64,000 nt of DNA from Hyphomicrobiales bacterium. GTDB lineage: Bacteria; Pseudomonadota; Alphaproteobacteria; Rhizobiales; Beijerinckiaceae. The DNA lies in assembly GCA_017302635.1 (NCBI GenBank), contig JAFLCX010000002.1, positions 930,975 through 994,974 on the forward strand, in the 5' to 3' direction. Positions 26,504 to 35,472 of this stretch are shown one piece after another. Both the position numbers and the translations under genes were made by a program. Position 1 is the stretch's first letter. Each line of letters starts with the position of its first letter. The notes beneath the pieces are model-generated. The model saw only the letters and a program-made list of their open reading frames with translations, did no database searches and was not told the origin of the DNA.

Positions 26504-28468
26504 ATGTTCCGTTCGGTGCTGATTGCCAATCGCGGTGAAATCGCCCTGCGCGTGGCGCGCACTGCGCGGCGTATGGGTTTGCGTGTCATCGCCGTGCATT
26601 CCGAGGCCGATGCGAAAGCGCCTTTCGTGACCTTTGCTGATGAGGCGCATCTGATCGGTCCGGCCCCGGCGCGCGAGAGTTATCTCGTGGCCGAACGCAT
26701 TCTCGAGGTCGCCAAGAGAGCAGGGGCCGAGTGCATCCATCCCGGCTACGGTTTTCTCTCCGAGAACGCCGAATTCGCCGAGGCTTGCGAGAAGGCAGGC
26801 ATCGCTTTTGTCGGCCCGCCCGCATCTGCCATTCGGGCGATGGGTCTGAAGGATGCCGCGAAAAGCCTCGTCGAGAAGGCGAGCGTGCCGGTGGTGCCGG
26901 GCTATCACGGCGAAAAGCAGGATGCGGCTTTCCTCAAAGAGAAGGCCTACCAGATCGGCTATCCGGTGCTCATCAAGGCCGTGGCGGGCGGCGGCGGCAA
27001 GGGCATGCGTAAGGTCGAGAAACACCTCGATTTCGAGGAGGCTCTCTCCTCCTGCCAGCGCGAGGCGACCAATGCTTTCGGCGATCCGCGCGTGCTGGTC
27101 GAGAAATACATCACCGCGCCACGCCATGTGGAAGTGCAGGTCTTCGGCGACAAGCACGGCAACGTGGTCCATTTCTTCGAGCGCGACTGTTCGATGCAGC
27201 GCCGCCACCAGAAGGTGATCGAGGAAGCACCTGCGCCGGGCATGAGTCCGGAGGTGCGCGCTGCTTTCGGCAAGGCAGCGACCGATGCCGCCAGGGCCGT
27301 GGGCTATTACGGCGCAGGCACGATCGAGTTCATCGCCGACGGTTCGAAAGGCCTGCGCGCCGATGGCTTCTACTTCATGGAAATGAACACCCGGCTTCAG
27401 GTCGAGCATCCTGTGAGCGAGATGATCACCGGGTTCGACCTCGTGGAACTGCAATTGCGTGTCGCGGCGGGCGAAAAGCTGCCGGTGACGCAGGACCAGC
27501 TTTCCATCCGCGGTCATGCGGTGGAGGCCCGGCTCTATGCCGAGGAGCCCGAACGCGGCTTCCTGCCCTCGACCGGCAAGCTGCATGCGCTGCGCCTGCC
27601 ATCGGGCGAAGGCATCCGGATCGACTCCGGCGTCATCGAGGGCGGGGAGGTCACGCCGTTCTACGATCCCATGATCGCGAAGATCATCGCGCACGGCCCG
27701 ACGCGCGAGGTGGCACTCGACCGCCTCCGCGCGGCACTGGACGAGACGATCGTGGCCGGCCCCAAGACCAATACGCGCTTTCTGGGAGCGTTGATCGACC
27801 ACCCGGACTTCCGGGCCGCGAAGCTCGATACCGGGCTGATCGAGCGCAACCTCGATACCCTTGGGGTTTTGGCTCCGGTAACGGACGAAGAAGCCGTGAC
27901 GGTAGGGGCCTTGGCCCTCGCTGATGCCGAGAAGGAACGCCTTTTCGATGCCGGCACGATGCGCTCTGGCTGGGCAGCCGACCCGTGGTCGCAGGCTGAT
28001 GGCTTCGCGATGCATCCCGGAAGAGAGAGCATCATCCGTGTCAGCGTCGAGGGCGAGGTGCGCGACATCCGGCTCGATGCCTCGGCTTCTGGCCGACTGG
28101 CGGGGCTCACGCAGGGTAGCCGCGATTTCCGGCTCGTGCGGGCCGATGGCGCGATGTTCGTGCTCGCGAACGGCATGCAGACCGAGGTTCGCACGGTCGA
28201 TCCGCTCGATGTCGATCTCGGAGAGCATGGCGGTGACGGTGGCGGCACAGTGAAATCGCCCATGCATGGCAAGCTCGTGGCCCTGTTTGTGAGCGAGGGT
28301 GAGATCGTCGAAAAGGGCCAGCGCGTTGCGATCGTCGAAGCCATGAAGATGGAACACCCGGTGCTCGCGCCGCGCGGAGGCACGGTCGAGGCGATTGCCT
28401 TCGAGCCGGGTGCTCAGATGGGGCAGGGTGCGCGCATCCTGACCATTGCCGAAGAAGGCGCAAAGTGA
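26504..28468 (+). CDS. mccA: 3-methylcrotonyl-CoA carboxylase, biotin-containing subunit
   Basis: Biotin carboxylase plus BCCP fusion, 654 aa. It has the biotin carboxylase start LIANRGEIALRVARTAR, the ATP-grasp loop GGGGKGMRK (near 164-172), EMNTRLQVEHPVSEMITG near 300, and a C-terminal biotinyl domain with AMKMEH (Lys615). The middle BT segment is short, as in MccA. Proximity to mccB and ivd makes methylcrotonyl-CoA the likely substrate. Its stop overlaps the DUF1489 start (GTGA). Confidence 0.9.
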   Translation: MFRSVLIANRGEIALRVARTARRMGLRVIAVHSEADAKAPFVTFADEAHLIGPAPARESYLVAERILEVAKRAGAECIHPGYGFLSENAEFAEACEKAGIAFVGPPASAIRAMGLKDAAKSLVEKASVPVVPGYHGEKQDAAFLKEKAYQIGYPVLIKAVAGGGGKGMRKVEKHLDFEEALSSCQREATNAFGDPRVLVEKYITAPRHVEVQVFGDKHGNVVHFFERDCSMQRRHQKVIEEAPAPGMSPEVRAAFGKAATDAARAVGYYGAGTIEFIADGSKGLRADGFYFMEMNTRLQVEHPVSEMITGFDLVELQLRVAAGEKLPVTQDQLSIRGHAVEARLYAEEPERGFLPSTGKLHALRLPSGEGIRIDSGVIEGGEVTPFYDPMIAKIIAHGPTREVALDRLRAALDETIVAGPKTNTRFLGALIDHPDFRAAKLDTGLIERNLDTLGVLAPVTDEEAVTVGALALADAEKERLFDAGTMRSGWAADPWSQADGFAMHPGRESIIRVSVEGEVRDIRLDASASGRLAGLTQGSRDFRLVRADGAMFVLANGMQTEVRTVDPLDVDLGEHGGDGGGTVKSPMHGKLVALFVSEGEIVEKGQRVAIVEAMKMEHPVLAPRGGTVEAIAFEPGAQMGQGARILTIAEEGAK

Positions 28469-28902
28469 CGCTCCATCTCCTCAAGCTCTGCGTGGGTTGC
28501 GAATCCATCGCCGATCTCGAAAGCTGGATCGAGGAAACGCGGCTGCAATATCAGCGGCTCGGGCTGCCCTACCGCCAGTTTCACACCACGCGGATGATTC
28601 CGAAGAAAATGGACGAGATCGTGGGGCAGGGTTCGCTCTACTGGGTGATCAAGGGTTGGCTCTCGGCACGCCAGCGCATCGAGGCGATCGAGCCCTTCAC
28701 GGATACGAACGGCATTTCGCGCTGCCACCTCGTGCTGGAACCAGTTGTTGTGCCGGTCCGTTCGCGGCCTTGCCGGCCCTTTCAGGGCTGGCGCTACCTC
28801 GCGGCTGCCGACGCGCCTCCTGATCTTCCGCGTGGCGCTGAAGCCATCGCCGAAATGCCCGACGAGATGCAGCGCGAATTGAGGCAACTGGGCCTGCTGT
28901 AA
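28465..28902 (+). CDS. DUF1489 family protein
   Basis: A 145-residue protein of the alphaproteobacterial DUF1489 family: LKLCVGCESIADLESW, then HTTRMIPKKMDEIVGQGSLYWVIKG and PRPCRPFQGWRYL-like (SRPCRPFQGWRYL). The GTG start overlaps the mccA stop TGA, so it is translationally coupled. No function is established; conserved Cys-x2-C (residues 9-12, CVGC) is notable but single. Confidence 0.8.
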   Translation: MTLHLLKLCVGCESIADLESWIEETRLQYQRLGLPYRQFHTTRMIPKKMDEIVGQGSLYWVIKGWLSARQRIEAIEPFTDTNGISRCHLVLEPVVVPVRSRPCRPFQGWRYLAAADAPPDLPRGAEAIAEMPDEMQRELRQLGLL

Positions 28903-28952
28903 TCTCCGGCTTCTCCCTTCCGCGGGTCGTTTTTCTCCCCTAAACAGGGAGG

Positions 28953-29654
28953 ATGAATTACATCATCTCCACGCTGGTATTCGGCGCGATTGTCTGGTGG
29001 TTTGCGGTCGGGCCGGGGCGCAAGGCGGGAGACTCTCTCTCACCCTTCATGCGCAAGGTCGCTGGGCTGGGTGCGGGCGCGCTCGGCATCCTTCTTGGCA
29101 TGAAGGGGCGATGGGATTTCGCGATCGTGCTGGTTTCGCTCTCGGCCTGGCTTCTGGGCTTTCGCTTGCCATCGATGTTCGATCCGATCGGCAATGCGCG
29201 ACGCTCGCAAATCCGCACCGCCGCGATGCAGGTCACGATCGATCTCGGCTCGGGCGCGATGGAGGCACAGGTTCTGGCCGGTCGGTTTACCGGGAAAACG
29301 CTCTCGAAAATCGCGGATTCCGACCTCATCCCGCTGGCGCAGGAATTGGCCCGGATCGATCCTTCAGGCCTGAACCTGATCTTGCAGGATCTGGACCGCC
29401 GCGCGCCCGGATGGCGTCAGCACGTGAATGTCGATCCGCAAGCGGGGGCTCGTGACCCGCGCGCTGCTTCCTCCGAAATGCGTGAAGAGGAGGCTTATCA
29501 GGTCCTTGGGCTTGAACCGGGGGCGAGCGAAGAGGCCATCCGGAGCGCGCATCGGGCGCTGATCGCGCGGCTGCACCCCGACAAGGGAGGCTCCACCGCG
29601 CTCGCGGCCCTGGTGAACCGGGCGAAGGATGTGGCCCTCGCGTCCCGGCGCTGA
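28953..29654 (+). CDS. membrane-anchored J-domain protein
   Basis: A 233-residue protein with two N-terminal hydrophobic helices (residues ~1-20 and ~32-72) and a C-terminal J-domain (residues ~175-233) carrying HPDKGG, the DnaK-activating motif. The architecture recalls Tim14/Pam18-like or TerB/DjlA-like co-chaperones at the inner membrane. It should recruit DnaK to the cytoplasmic face. GGGAGG touches the ATG directly, which is unusually close, so the true start may be slightly different. Confidence 0.82.
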   Translation: MNYIISTLVFGAIVWWFAVGPGRKAGDSLSPFMRKVAGLGAGALGILLGMKGRWDFAIVLVSLSAWLLGFRLPSMFDPIGNARRSQIRTAAMQVTIDLGSGAMEAQVLAGRFTGKTLSKIADSDLIPLAQELARIDPSGLNLILQDLDRRAPGWRQHVNVDPQAGARDPRAASSEMREEEAYQVLGLEPGASEEAIRSAHRALIARLHPDKGGSTALAALVNRAKDVALASRR

Positions 29655-29743
29655 GCGCGGGGCTTGCCCCAAAGGATGTTCGAGGCTGGGCCAGGAGAGA
29701 GAGCCGTGCGTGTCGGCAACATCCATCGAGGTTTCTCCCGCGA

Positions 29744-31507
29744 TCAGATTCGTTGAGCGAAACAATTGAAGCCGCTGCGCTTGAGGGCCTTGCAGGCCTC
29801 CTGCGCGCCGTCGGCATCAAATCCGGCGAACCGCGCCCGATAGAGGGTCGAGCCACCCTTGGTCACCGGCTCGGTGAAGGCTTCGGCGGATTTCAGTCGT
29901 GCGGTCTTGCCACGCGCATTGTCGAGCACGACCTTGGCCTTTGCCTCGCTCTCGGCCGCTGCAAGCTGGATGATCCAGCCCGAGCGCTGCGTCGGGGTGG
30001 CCGCAGCCACGGCCTTTGACTGGGAGGCTGGCGCTGCTGCAACCGCGAGCGGCGCAGGAATCGGCGCGCTGGCGGGGGCAGGGGCAGCGGTGCGCGGGGC
30101 GGGGAGACGGTCCTCGGCTTTGGCGGGCAAAGTCGGTTCAGCCGTTTTCGGGAGCGGCTGGTTGCTTTCGGCCTGCGGGGTCGTCGAGGGCAGGGCGTTG
30201 GTGTAGCGCACATTACCCGGTGGCACGAAACGCTGGTCGCGTTGCGGGGGCAGAGAGTCAACGCCGCTGTTGATGGCGCGCAGCGCCTGCGAACGCGGCG
30301 TGGTGCCGACGAGCGCGAGCGGTGTGGTGGCGCTGGCTACAGTCGAACTCGGGCCGGAACTCGCGATGGCGAAGGAGCGCGAGCGTGTCAGTCCCTGATC
30401 CGCCGGGCTTTCAGCGATGACGGCGGTCCGGACCCGGATGGGCGGGGTCGGCAGGGCGGTAACTTTCGGCTCGGCAGACGGCGCAGCGGCTGCGACAGGA
30501 GCCGCCGGTGCAGCCGGAGCGGCTTGCGGCGCCGGCGTCGCCGCCACAACGCGCTGGGCCGGCTTCTCGTCGTCATCCTCGTCGATCTGGGCCGCAGCCA
30601 CCTCGACGGAGCGGGTCGTGCGTCGGCCGGCCACAGCGCGGGGCAGGTGTTCTTCCACCAAAGCGGCGACCTGCGCATCGCGCGCACGGCCCGAACGGCC
30701 GCCGAGCACCACCGTGATCAGGTGCCGTCCATCAGCGCGGGCGGAGGTGAGCAGGTTGAAACCCGAAGCGCGCGTAAAGCCCGTCTTGATACCGTCGACA
30801 CCCTCGACGCGCCCGAGCAGTTTGTTGTGGTTGCGATAGGCGTAGCCGTCGAACTCGAAGCTGCGCGTGTTGAAGTAGTGGTAGAAGCGCGGGAATCGAT
30901 CATGCACCGCGCGCCCCAGGGTCACGAGATCGCGCGCCGTGGTCACCTGTGCCGGGTTCGGCAGGCCCGAAGCATTGCGGAACACCGATCGCGACATGCC
31001 GATCGAGCGGGCCTTGGCGGTCATCATCTGGCCGAATCGCTCTTCCGAGCCGCCGATCGCTTCCGCGACGACAACCGCGACGTCATTCGCGGATTTCGTC
31101 ACCAGCGCCTTGATCGCGTCTTCGACCGCGATGGTTGAGCCGGCGGGGAGGCCGAGCTTCGAAGGCTTCTGGCTCGCGGCAAAACGCGAGACCGGCAGTT
31201 CCGAATTGAGCTTGAAGCGGCCGCGCTCGATCTGCTCGAACAGCATGTAGAGCGTCATGACCTTGGTGATCGATGCCGGGTGACGCAAGGCATCCGCATG
31301 CGTCGCCTGCAAAGTGCGGCCGGAATTGATGTCGACGACGATCGAGGCATAGGGAGGATTGTAGGGCGCGAATTTCTTGCGCTTCTTGCGCGCCGCTTCC
31401 GCCTGCGGCACAGCGGTCGCCAGCACGAAAATCAAGGCCGCCAGCACGGTCAACACGAGGCGCATGGCCAGATGGCCCGTGCCGCTTTCAACGCCTACCA
31501 AACGCAT
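29744..31507 (-). CDS. D-alanyl-D-alanine carboxypeptidase with SPOR domain
   Basis: Penicillin-binding protein 5/6-like D,D-carboxypeptidase (587 aa) that trims the terminal D-Ala of peptidoglycan peptides. The order is N-terminal signal sequence, S-x-x-K (ASITKVM), SAND (SxN), KTG (GIKTGFTRASG), then a Pro/Ala-rich linker of ~200 residues, and a C-terminal SPOR domain (GWIIQLAAAESEAKAKVVL) that binds denuded glycan at the septum. GGAG seven bases before ATG 31507 supports this start; the frame offers ATG at 31513 and 31465 too. It is convergent with the J-domain gene. Confidence 0.9.
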   Translation of the reverse strand: MRLVGVESGTGHLAMRLVLTVLAALIFVLATAVPQAEAARKKRKKFAPYNPPYASIVVDINSGRTLQATHADALRHPASITKVMTLYMLFEQIERGRFKLNSELPVSRFAASQKPSKLGLPAGSTIAVEDAIKALVTKSANDVAVVVAEAIGGSEERFGQMMTAKARSIGMSRSVFRNASGLPNPAQVTTARDLVTLGRAVHDRFPRFYHYFNTRSFEFDGYAYRNHNKLLGRVEGVDGIKTGFTRASGFNLLTSARADGRHLITVVLGGRSGRARDAQVAALVEEHLPRAVAGRRTTRSVEVAAAQIDEDDDEKPAQRVVAATPAPQAAPAAPAAPVAAAAPSAEPKVTALPTPPIRVRTAVIAESPADQGLTRSRSFAIASSGPSSTVASATTPLALVGTTPRSQALRAINSGVDSLPPQRDQRFVPPGNVRYTNALPSTTPQAESNQPLPKTAEPTLPAKAEDRLPAPRTAAPAPASAPIPAPLAVAAAPASQSKAVAAATPTQRSGWIIQLAAAESEAKAKVVLDNARGKTARLKSAEAFTEPVTKGGSTLYRARFAGFDADGAQEACKALKRSGFNCFAQRI

Positions 31508-31603
31508 ACCCATACTCCAGCGCCTGCGCAGTGCCGGATGGAAGGCACAGCCGCCAGGCGAACAGGCAACAAAGCAACAGCGGCTAAAATGCGCGCGATG
31601 CGG

Positions 31604-31618
31604 TTACCTGCTGGTTAA
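31604..31618. promoter_or_regulatory. possible CtrA site upstream of the carboxypeptidase gene
   Basis: TTAC-N7-TTAA is a one-mismatch match to the CtrA consensus and lies about 100 bases before the carboxypeptidase start, in the divergent gap with the phasin. A cell-division enzyme is a plausible CtrA target. Confidence 0.25.
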
Positions 31619-31712
31619 GCCTGCACAGATTTTCAGCTCCGGCACCCGCTATGGTGCGACACCGAGCCGCACCGTTTGTGGGCGTGCTTCCGATGAATCC
31701 GCCGAAAGTCTA

Positions 31713-31763
31713 TTGTGCGCTGCAAAATGGTTGCTTGACATTTTGTGCGGTGCAACATAGATG
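31713..31763 (+). promoter_or_regulatory. phasin promoter with two TGC-rich direct repeats
   Basis: A consensus -35 TTGACA is at 31735-31740, with a weak -10 (TAGATG) 17 bases later. TTGTGCGCTGCAAAAT (31713) and TTGTGCGGTGCAACAT (31743) are direct repeats, 14 of 16 matching, spaced 30 bases apart. They bracket the -35 and fill the spacer. TGC/GCA-rich sites are bound by PhaR-type repressors of phasin genes. Confidence 0.55.
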
Positions 31764-31830
31764 GAATGCAACTGGCGCTGGTTGGTGCCGGAGACGAGTT
31801 CACAGGTTCCATTCAGCAAAGGAGATCGCC

Positions 31831-32163
31831 ATGATCCAGGCTTTCGAAGACATCCAGAAGTACGGCAAAGACAACCTCGACCTCGCCATGAAGGCGATCG
31901 GCGTGCAGCAGAAGGGCGTTCAGGCGATCGCCACCGAAGTTGCCGATTATTCCAAGAAGGCCGTTGAGGCCGGTTCGGCCCAGTTCGAGAAGCTTCTCGG
32001 CGTGAAGACGCTCGACAAGGCGATCGAACTCCAGGCTGAGTTCGCCAAGGGCGCCTACGAGGGCTACGTTGCGCATGCGACCAAGGTTGGCGAACTCGTC
32101 ACCGAACTCGCGAAGGAAGCGACCAAGCCGCTCGAGACCATCTTCGCCAAGGCTGGCAAGTAA
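31831..32163 (+). CDS. phasin family protein
   Basis: A 110-residue, all-helical, amphipathic protein of the phasin family. Phasins coat polyhydroxyalkanoate granules and control their size, and some act as stress chaperones. The pattern AFEDIQKYGKDNLDLAMKAI, then ATEVADYSKKAVEAGSAQFEKLLGVKTLDKAIELQAEFAKGAYEGYV, is clear. AAAGGAG lies upstream of ATG 31831. It has its own promoter and a strong downstream terminator, so it is monocistronic. No PHA synthase is in the window. Confidence 0.9.
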   Translation: MIQAFEDIQKYGKDNLDLAMKAIGVQQKGVQAIATEVADYSKKAVEAGSAQFEKLLGVKTLDKAIELQAEFAKGAYEGYVAHATKVGELVTELAKEATKPLETIFAKAGK

Positions 32164-32215
32164 ATCTCGCATACCTTTGATCTGAAAAGATCATTGTAGC
32201 GTCTGACATGCGTTC

Positions 32216-32250
32216 AGGCCCGACCTTTTTGGTCGGGCCTTTTTCGTTTT
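32216..32250 (+). terminator. rho-independent terminator of the phasin gene
   Basis: AGGCCCGACC (32216-32225) and GGTCGGGCCT (32231-32240) form a perfect 10-base stem with a TTTTT loop, followed by TTTTCGTTTTT. It is one of the strongest terminators in the window. Confidence 0.93.
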
Positions 32251-32410
32251 TCCTGGCCTGTTTGGGGCATGCGCACACCAAAGATGCACCCCTCTGGCGA
32301 AAATCGATTTCACTCCCCACATCAGCCTGCGGCAGGATAACCCGGCCTTCGGGCTTGATTGTCGCGTTTGCCTGCGTCACGCTTCACTTCTGTCGGGGTG
32401 ATTTGCTGGC

Positions 32411-32806
32411 GTGTTCTCGACGAGGGTCGCCGTGCCTCTAGCCTGTTCCACATCTGCCGCTTCATGGCCCACCCGCCTCGGCCCGCCCGGGGAAGACGGC
32501 GCGGGGCCGGGCAATGGCACGGCAGTTGCCACGCGAACGCGAACCAAGGCGAAGCGGCCGGATCTGTTCCGGGTGCTTCTGCTCAACGATGATTACACGC
32601 CGATGGAGTTTGTCGTTCACGTGATCATGCATTTCTTCAACCGCACGGAAGAGGACGCGACCCTGATCATGCTGCACGTCCACCATCACGGTGTCGGAGA
32701 ATGCGGCGTTTACACGCACGAAATCGCCGAAACCAAAGTGACACAAGTGATGGCGTTTGCGCGGGATCATCAACATCCGCTGCAATGTGTGATGGAAAAG
32801 AAATAG
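32411..32806 (+). CDS. clpS: ATP-dependent Clp protease adaptor ClpS
   Basis: N-end rule adaptor that delivers substrates with bulky hydrophobic N-terminal residues to ClpAP. The core from [21 protein letters not shown] through [23 protein letters not shown] to [10 protein letters not shown] is fully conserved. The N-terminal ~48 residues are non-conserved, with start read as GTG at 32411; a shorter start inside this tail is possible. clpA follows 109 bases later, the standard arrangement. Confidence 0.93.
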   Translation: MFSTRVAVPLACSTSAASWPTRLGPPGEDGAGPGNGTAVATRTRTKAKRPDLFRVLLLNDDYTPMEFVVHVIMHFFNRTEEDATLIMLHVHHHGVGECGVYTHEIAETKVTQVMAFARDHQHPLQCVMEKK

Positions 32807-32915
32807 GGCGGTTTCTTGCGTTGGGGGCGCAAGAAACATTCCGGCTCCAGGGCCGGATTGATCAGACTCTGAGCCTCCGGGTGAAGGGTGAAAACAGGAA
32901 AGCGAGACGGTCCAC

Positions 32916-35378
32916 GTGCCCAGTTTTTCAAAGAGCCTCGAAAACGCCCTGCATCAGGCCCTGAGCCTCGCCTCGAACCGGCGGCATGAATATGCCACGC
33001 TCGAGCACCTGCTGCTGGCCCTCCTCGATGACGAGGATGCGACGGCCGTCATGGAGGCTTGTAACGTCAAGCTCGACGACCTGCGCCGCACCGTCACGAA
33101 CTACATCGACAACGAACTCGATGCGCTCATCTCGCGCGAGCGGGTCGAGACCAAGCCCACGGCCGGCTTCCAGCGCGTCATCCAGCGCGCGGTGATCCAC
33201 GTGCAATCATCCGGGCGGGACGAGGTGACCGGGGCCAATGTGCTCGTGGCGATTTTCGCTGAGCGCGAGAGTCATGCGGCCTATTTCCTGCAGGAGCAGG
33301 AGATGACGCGCTACGATGCTGTCAATTTCATCTCGCACGGCATCGCGAAAAGGCCGGGGGCCTCCGTGTCGCGCTCGCCGCGCGGGGCCGATGAAGATGC
33401 TGATGAAGGCGCATCGGAAACCCGCAAGGGCGAGGGCGGCGGCAAGGGCGAGAAGGGCAAGGAAAGTGCTCTTGAGGCCTATTGCGTCAACCTCAACGAG
33501 AAGGCCCGCAAGGGCCGGATTGACCCGCTGATCGGCCGCCACTCGGAGGTGAGCCGGACGATTCAGGTCCTGTGCCGCCGGCAGAAGAACAATCCGCTCT
33601 ATGTGGGCGATCCCGGCGTCGGCAAGACCGCGATCGCCGAAGGCCTCGCCAAGATGATTGTTGACGGCAAGGTGCCGGATGTCCTGGCCGATGCGACCGT
33701 GTTCGCGCTCGATATGGGCACTTTGCTCGCCGGCACGCGCTATCGTGGTGATTTCGAGGAGCGGCTCAAGCAGGTGATGAAAGAGATCGAGGCCCATCCC
33801 AAGGCCATTCTCTTCATCGATGAAATCCATACCGTGATCGGCGCGGGCGCGACGTCCGGTGGTTCGATGGATGCGTCGAACCTGCTCAAGCCCGCTTTGG
33901 CCGCCGGCACTCTGCGCTGCATCGGCTCAACGACCTACAAGGAATACCGCCAGTATTTCGAGAAAGACCGCGCGCTCGTACGCCGCTTCCAGAAGATTGA
34001 CGTAAATGAACCGACGGTGCCGGACGCGATCGACATCCTCAAGGGGCTCAAGCCCTATTTCGAGGAGTTCCACCGGCTCAAATACACCAATGACGCGGTG
34101 AAAGCCGCTGTCGAGCTTTCGGCGCGCTATATCCATGACCGCAAGTTGCCGGACAAGGCGATCGACGTGATCGATGAGACCGGCGCGTCGCAGATGCTGC
34201 TGCCCGAATCGAAGCGCAAGAAAACCATCGGCATCAAGGAGATTGAAGCCACCATCGCCACGATGGCGCGTATCCCGCCGAAAACGGTCTCGAAAGACGA
34301 TGCCGAGGTGCTTCAGAACCTGCAAACGACCTTGCGTCGTGTCGTTTACGGGCAGGAAAAGGCCATCGAGCAGCTCACCGCCGCGATCAAGCTCGCACGG
34401 GCCGGTTTGCGCGATGGCGAGAAGCCCATCGGCTCCTACCTGTTCTCCGGCCCGACCGGCGTTGGCAAGACCGAGGTCGCGAAGCAACTCGCTTCGTCGC
34501 TCGGCGTGAAGCTGCTGCGCTTCGATATGTCGGAATATATGGAGCGCCACACGGTGAGCCGTCTCATCGGCGCGCCGCCGGGCTATGTCGGCTTTGATCA
34601 GGGAGGGTTGCTCACCGACGGGATCGACCAGAACCCGCATTCCGTGCTGCTGCTCGACGAAATCGAGAAGGCGCATCCCGATCTCTTCAACATTCTGTTG
34701 CAGGTGATGGATCACGGCAAATTGACCGACCATAACGGCAAGGAAGTCTCCTTCCGCAATGTCATCCTGATCATGACAACCAATGCCGGCGCCTCGGATA
34801 TGGCGAAATCGGCCTTCGGCTTCACCCGCGCCAAGCGGGAGGGCGAGGATGTGGAAGCGATCAACAAGCTCTTCACGCCAGAGTTCAGAAACCGGCTGGA
34901 TGCCATTGTTCCGTTTGGTCATCTGCCGAAGGAAGTCGTGGCGCAGGTCGTCGATAAGTTCATCGCCCAGCTCGAAGCGCAACTTGCCGACCGGCATGTC
35001 ACCATCGCGCTCACCGATCCGGCGCGCAGCTGGCTCGTCGAGAACGGCTATGACGAGCAGATGGGTGCACGGCCGATGGCCCGACTCATCCAGACTGCGA
35101 TCAAGACGCCACTCGCCGACGAGGTTCTGTTCGGCCGACTCAAGGGTGGCGGGCATGTGCGTGTCATCACCCGGGAGGAGGATGGCAAGCCGGTATTGGG
35201 CTTCGAATTTCCCGAAGGCCCCTTGAAGCCCAAGCCCGAGGCTTTGCCGCAGCCGAAAAAGCCGAAGGCCCTGCCGAAAGCCGCGAAACGCAAGGCCTTG
35301 CCAGCGCCCAAAGAACCGGATGATGACGCGCCAAAACCGCGTCGCTCGCCGGTTCCCAAATTGCCGCTGAAGGGCTGA
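32916..35378 (+). CDS. clpA: ATP-dependent Clp protease ATP-binding subunit ClpA
   Basis: AAA+ unfoldase that feeds ClpP. It has an N-domain (residues ~1-150), two AAA modules with Walker A GDPGVGKT and GPTGVGKT, and Walker B/sensor segments LFIDEIHT and LLLDEIEK. The IGL loop for ClpP binding is expected in the second module. Length is 820 aa against ~760 in E. coli; the excess is a Lys/Pro/Ala-rich C-terminal tail from about residue 768. The start is GTG at 32916. Confidence 0.93.
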   Translation: MPSFSKSLENALHQALSLASNRRHEYATLEHLLLALLDDEDATAVMEACNVKLDDLRRTVTNYIDNELDALISRERVETKPTAGFQRVIQRAVIHVQSSGRDEVTGANVLVAIFAERESHAAYFLQEQEMTRYDAVNFISHGIAKRPGASVSRSPRGADEDADEGASETRKGEGGGKGEKGKESALEAYCVNLNEKARKGRIDPLIGRHSEVSRTIQVLCRRQKNNPLYVGDPGVGKTAIAEGLAKMIVDGKVPDVLADATVFALDMGTLLAGTRYRGDFEERLKQVMKEIEAHPKAILFIDEIHTVIGAGATSGGSMDASNLLKPALAAGTLRCIGSTTYKEYRQYFEKDRALVRRFQKIDVNEPTVPDAIDILKGLKPYFEEFHRLKYTNDAVKAAVELSARYIHDRKLPDKAIDVIDETGASQMLLPESKRKKTIGIKEIEATIATMARIPPKTVSKDDAEVLQNLQTTLRRVVYGQEKAIEQLTAAIKLARAGLRDGEKPIGSYLFSGPTGVGKTEVAKQLASSLGVKLLRFDMSEYMERHTVSRLIGAPPGYVGFDQGGLLTDGIDQNPHSVLLLDEIEKAHPDLFNILLQVMDHGKLTDHNGKEVSFRNVILIMTTNAGASDMAKSAFGFTRAKREGEDVEAINKLFTPEFRNRLDAIVPFGHLPKEVVAQVVDKFIAQLEAQLADRHVTIALTDPARSWLVENGYDEQMGARPMARLIQTAIKTPLADEVLFGRLKGGGHVRVITREEDGKPVLGFEFPEGPLKPKPEALPQPKKPKALPKAAKRKALPAPKEPDDDAPKPRRSPVPKLPLKG

Positions 35379-35388
35379 TCCCGCTCAA

Positions 35389-35406
35389 CGCGGCGTTGAC
35401 GCCGCG
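35389..35406. repeat. inverted repeat after clpA
   Basis: CGCGGCGT-TG-ACGCCGCG is a perfect 8-base hairpin 10 bases past the clpA stop. It has no T-run, so it may protect or weakly terminate the clpA transcript. Confidence 0.4.
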
Positions 35407-35472
35407 CCTCTCCCGGGCCTTAATCCTCCCCGTCGTGCCGCGGAAAATCACGGCGCATCGGGGAGGACAATC

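Noticed and set aside
26294-28357. A 687-residue open frame antisense to mccA
   Set aside because: It lies entirely opposite a conserved gene and has low-complexity composition (His/Arg/Ala rich) typical of shadow frames.
28465-28902. Zinc ribbon in the DUF1489 protein
   Set aside because: Only one C-x2-C pair (CVGC) is present; a second pair to complete a zinc site is missing.
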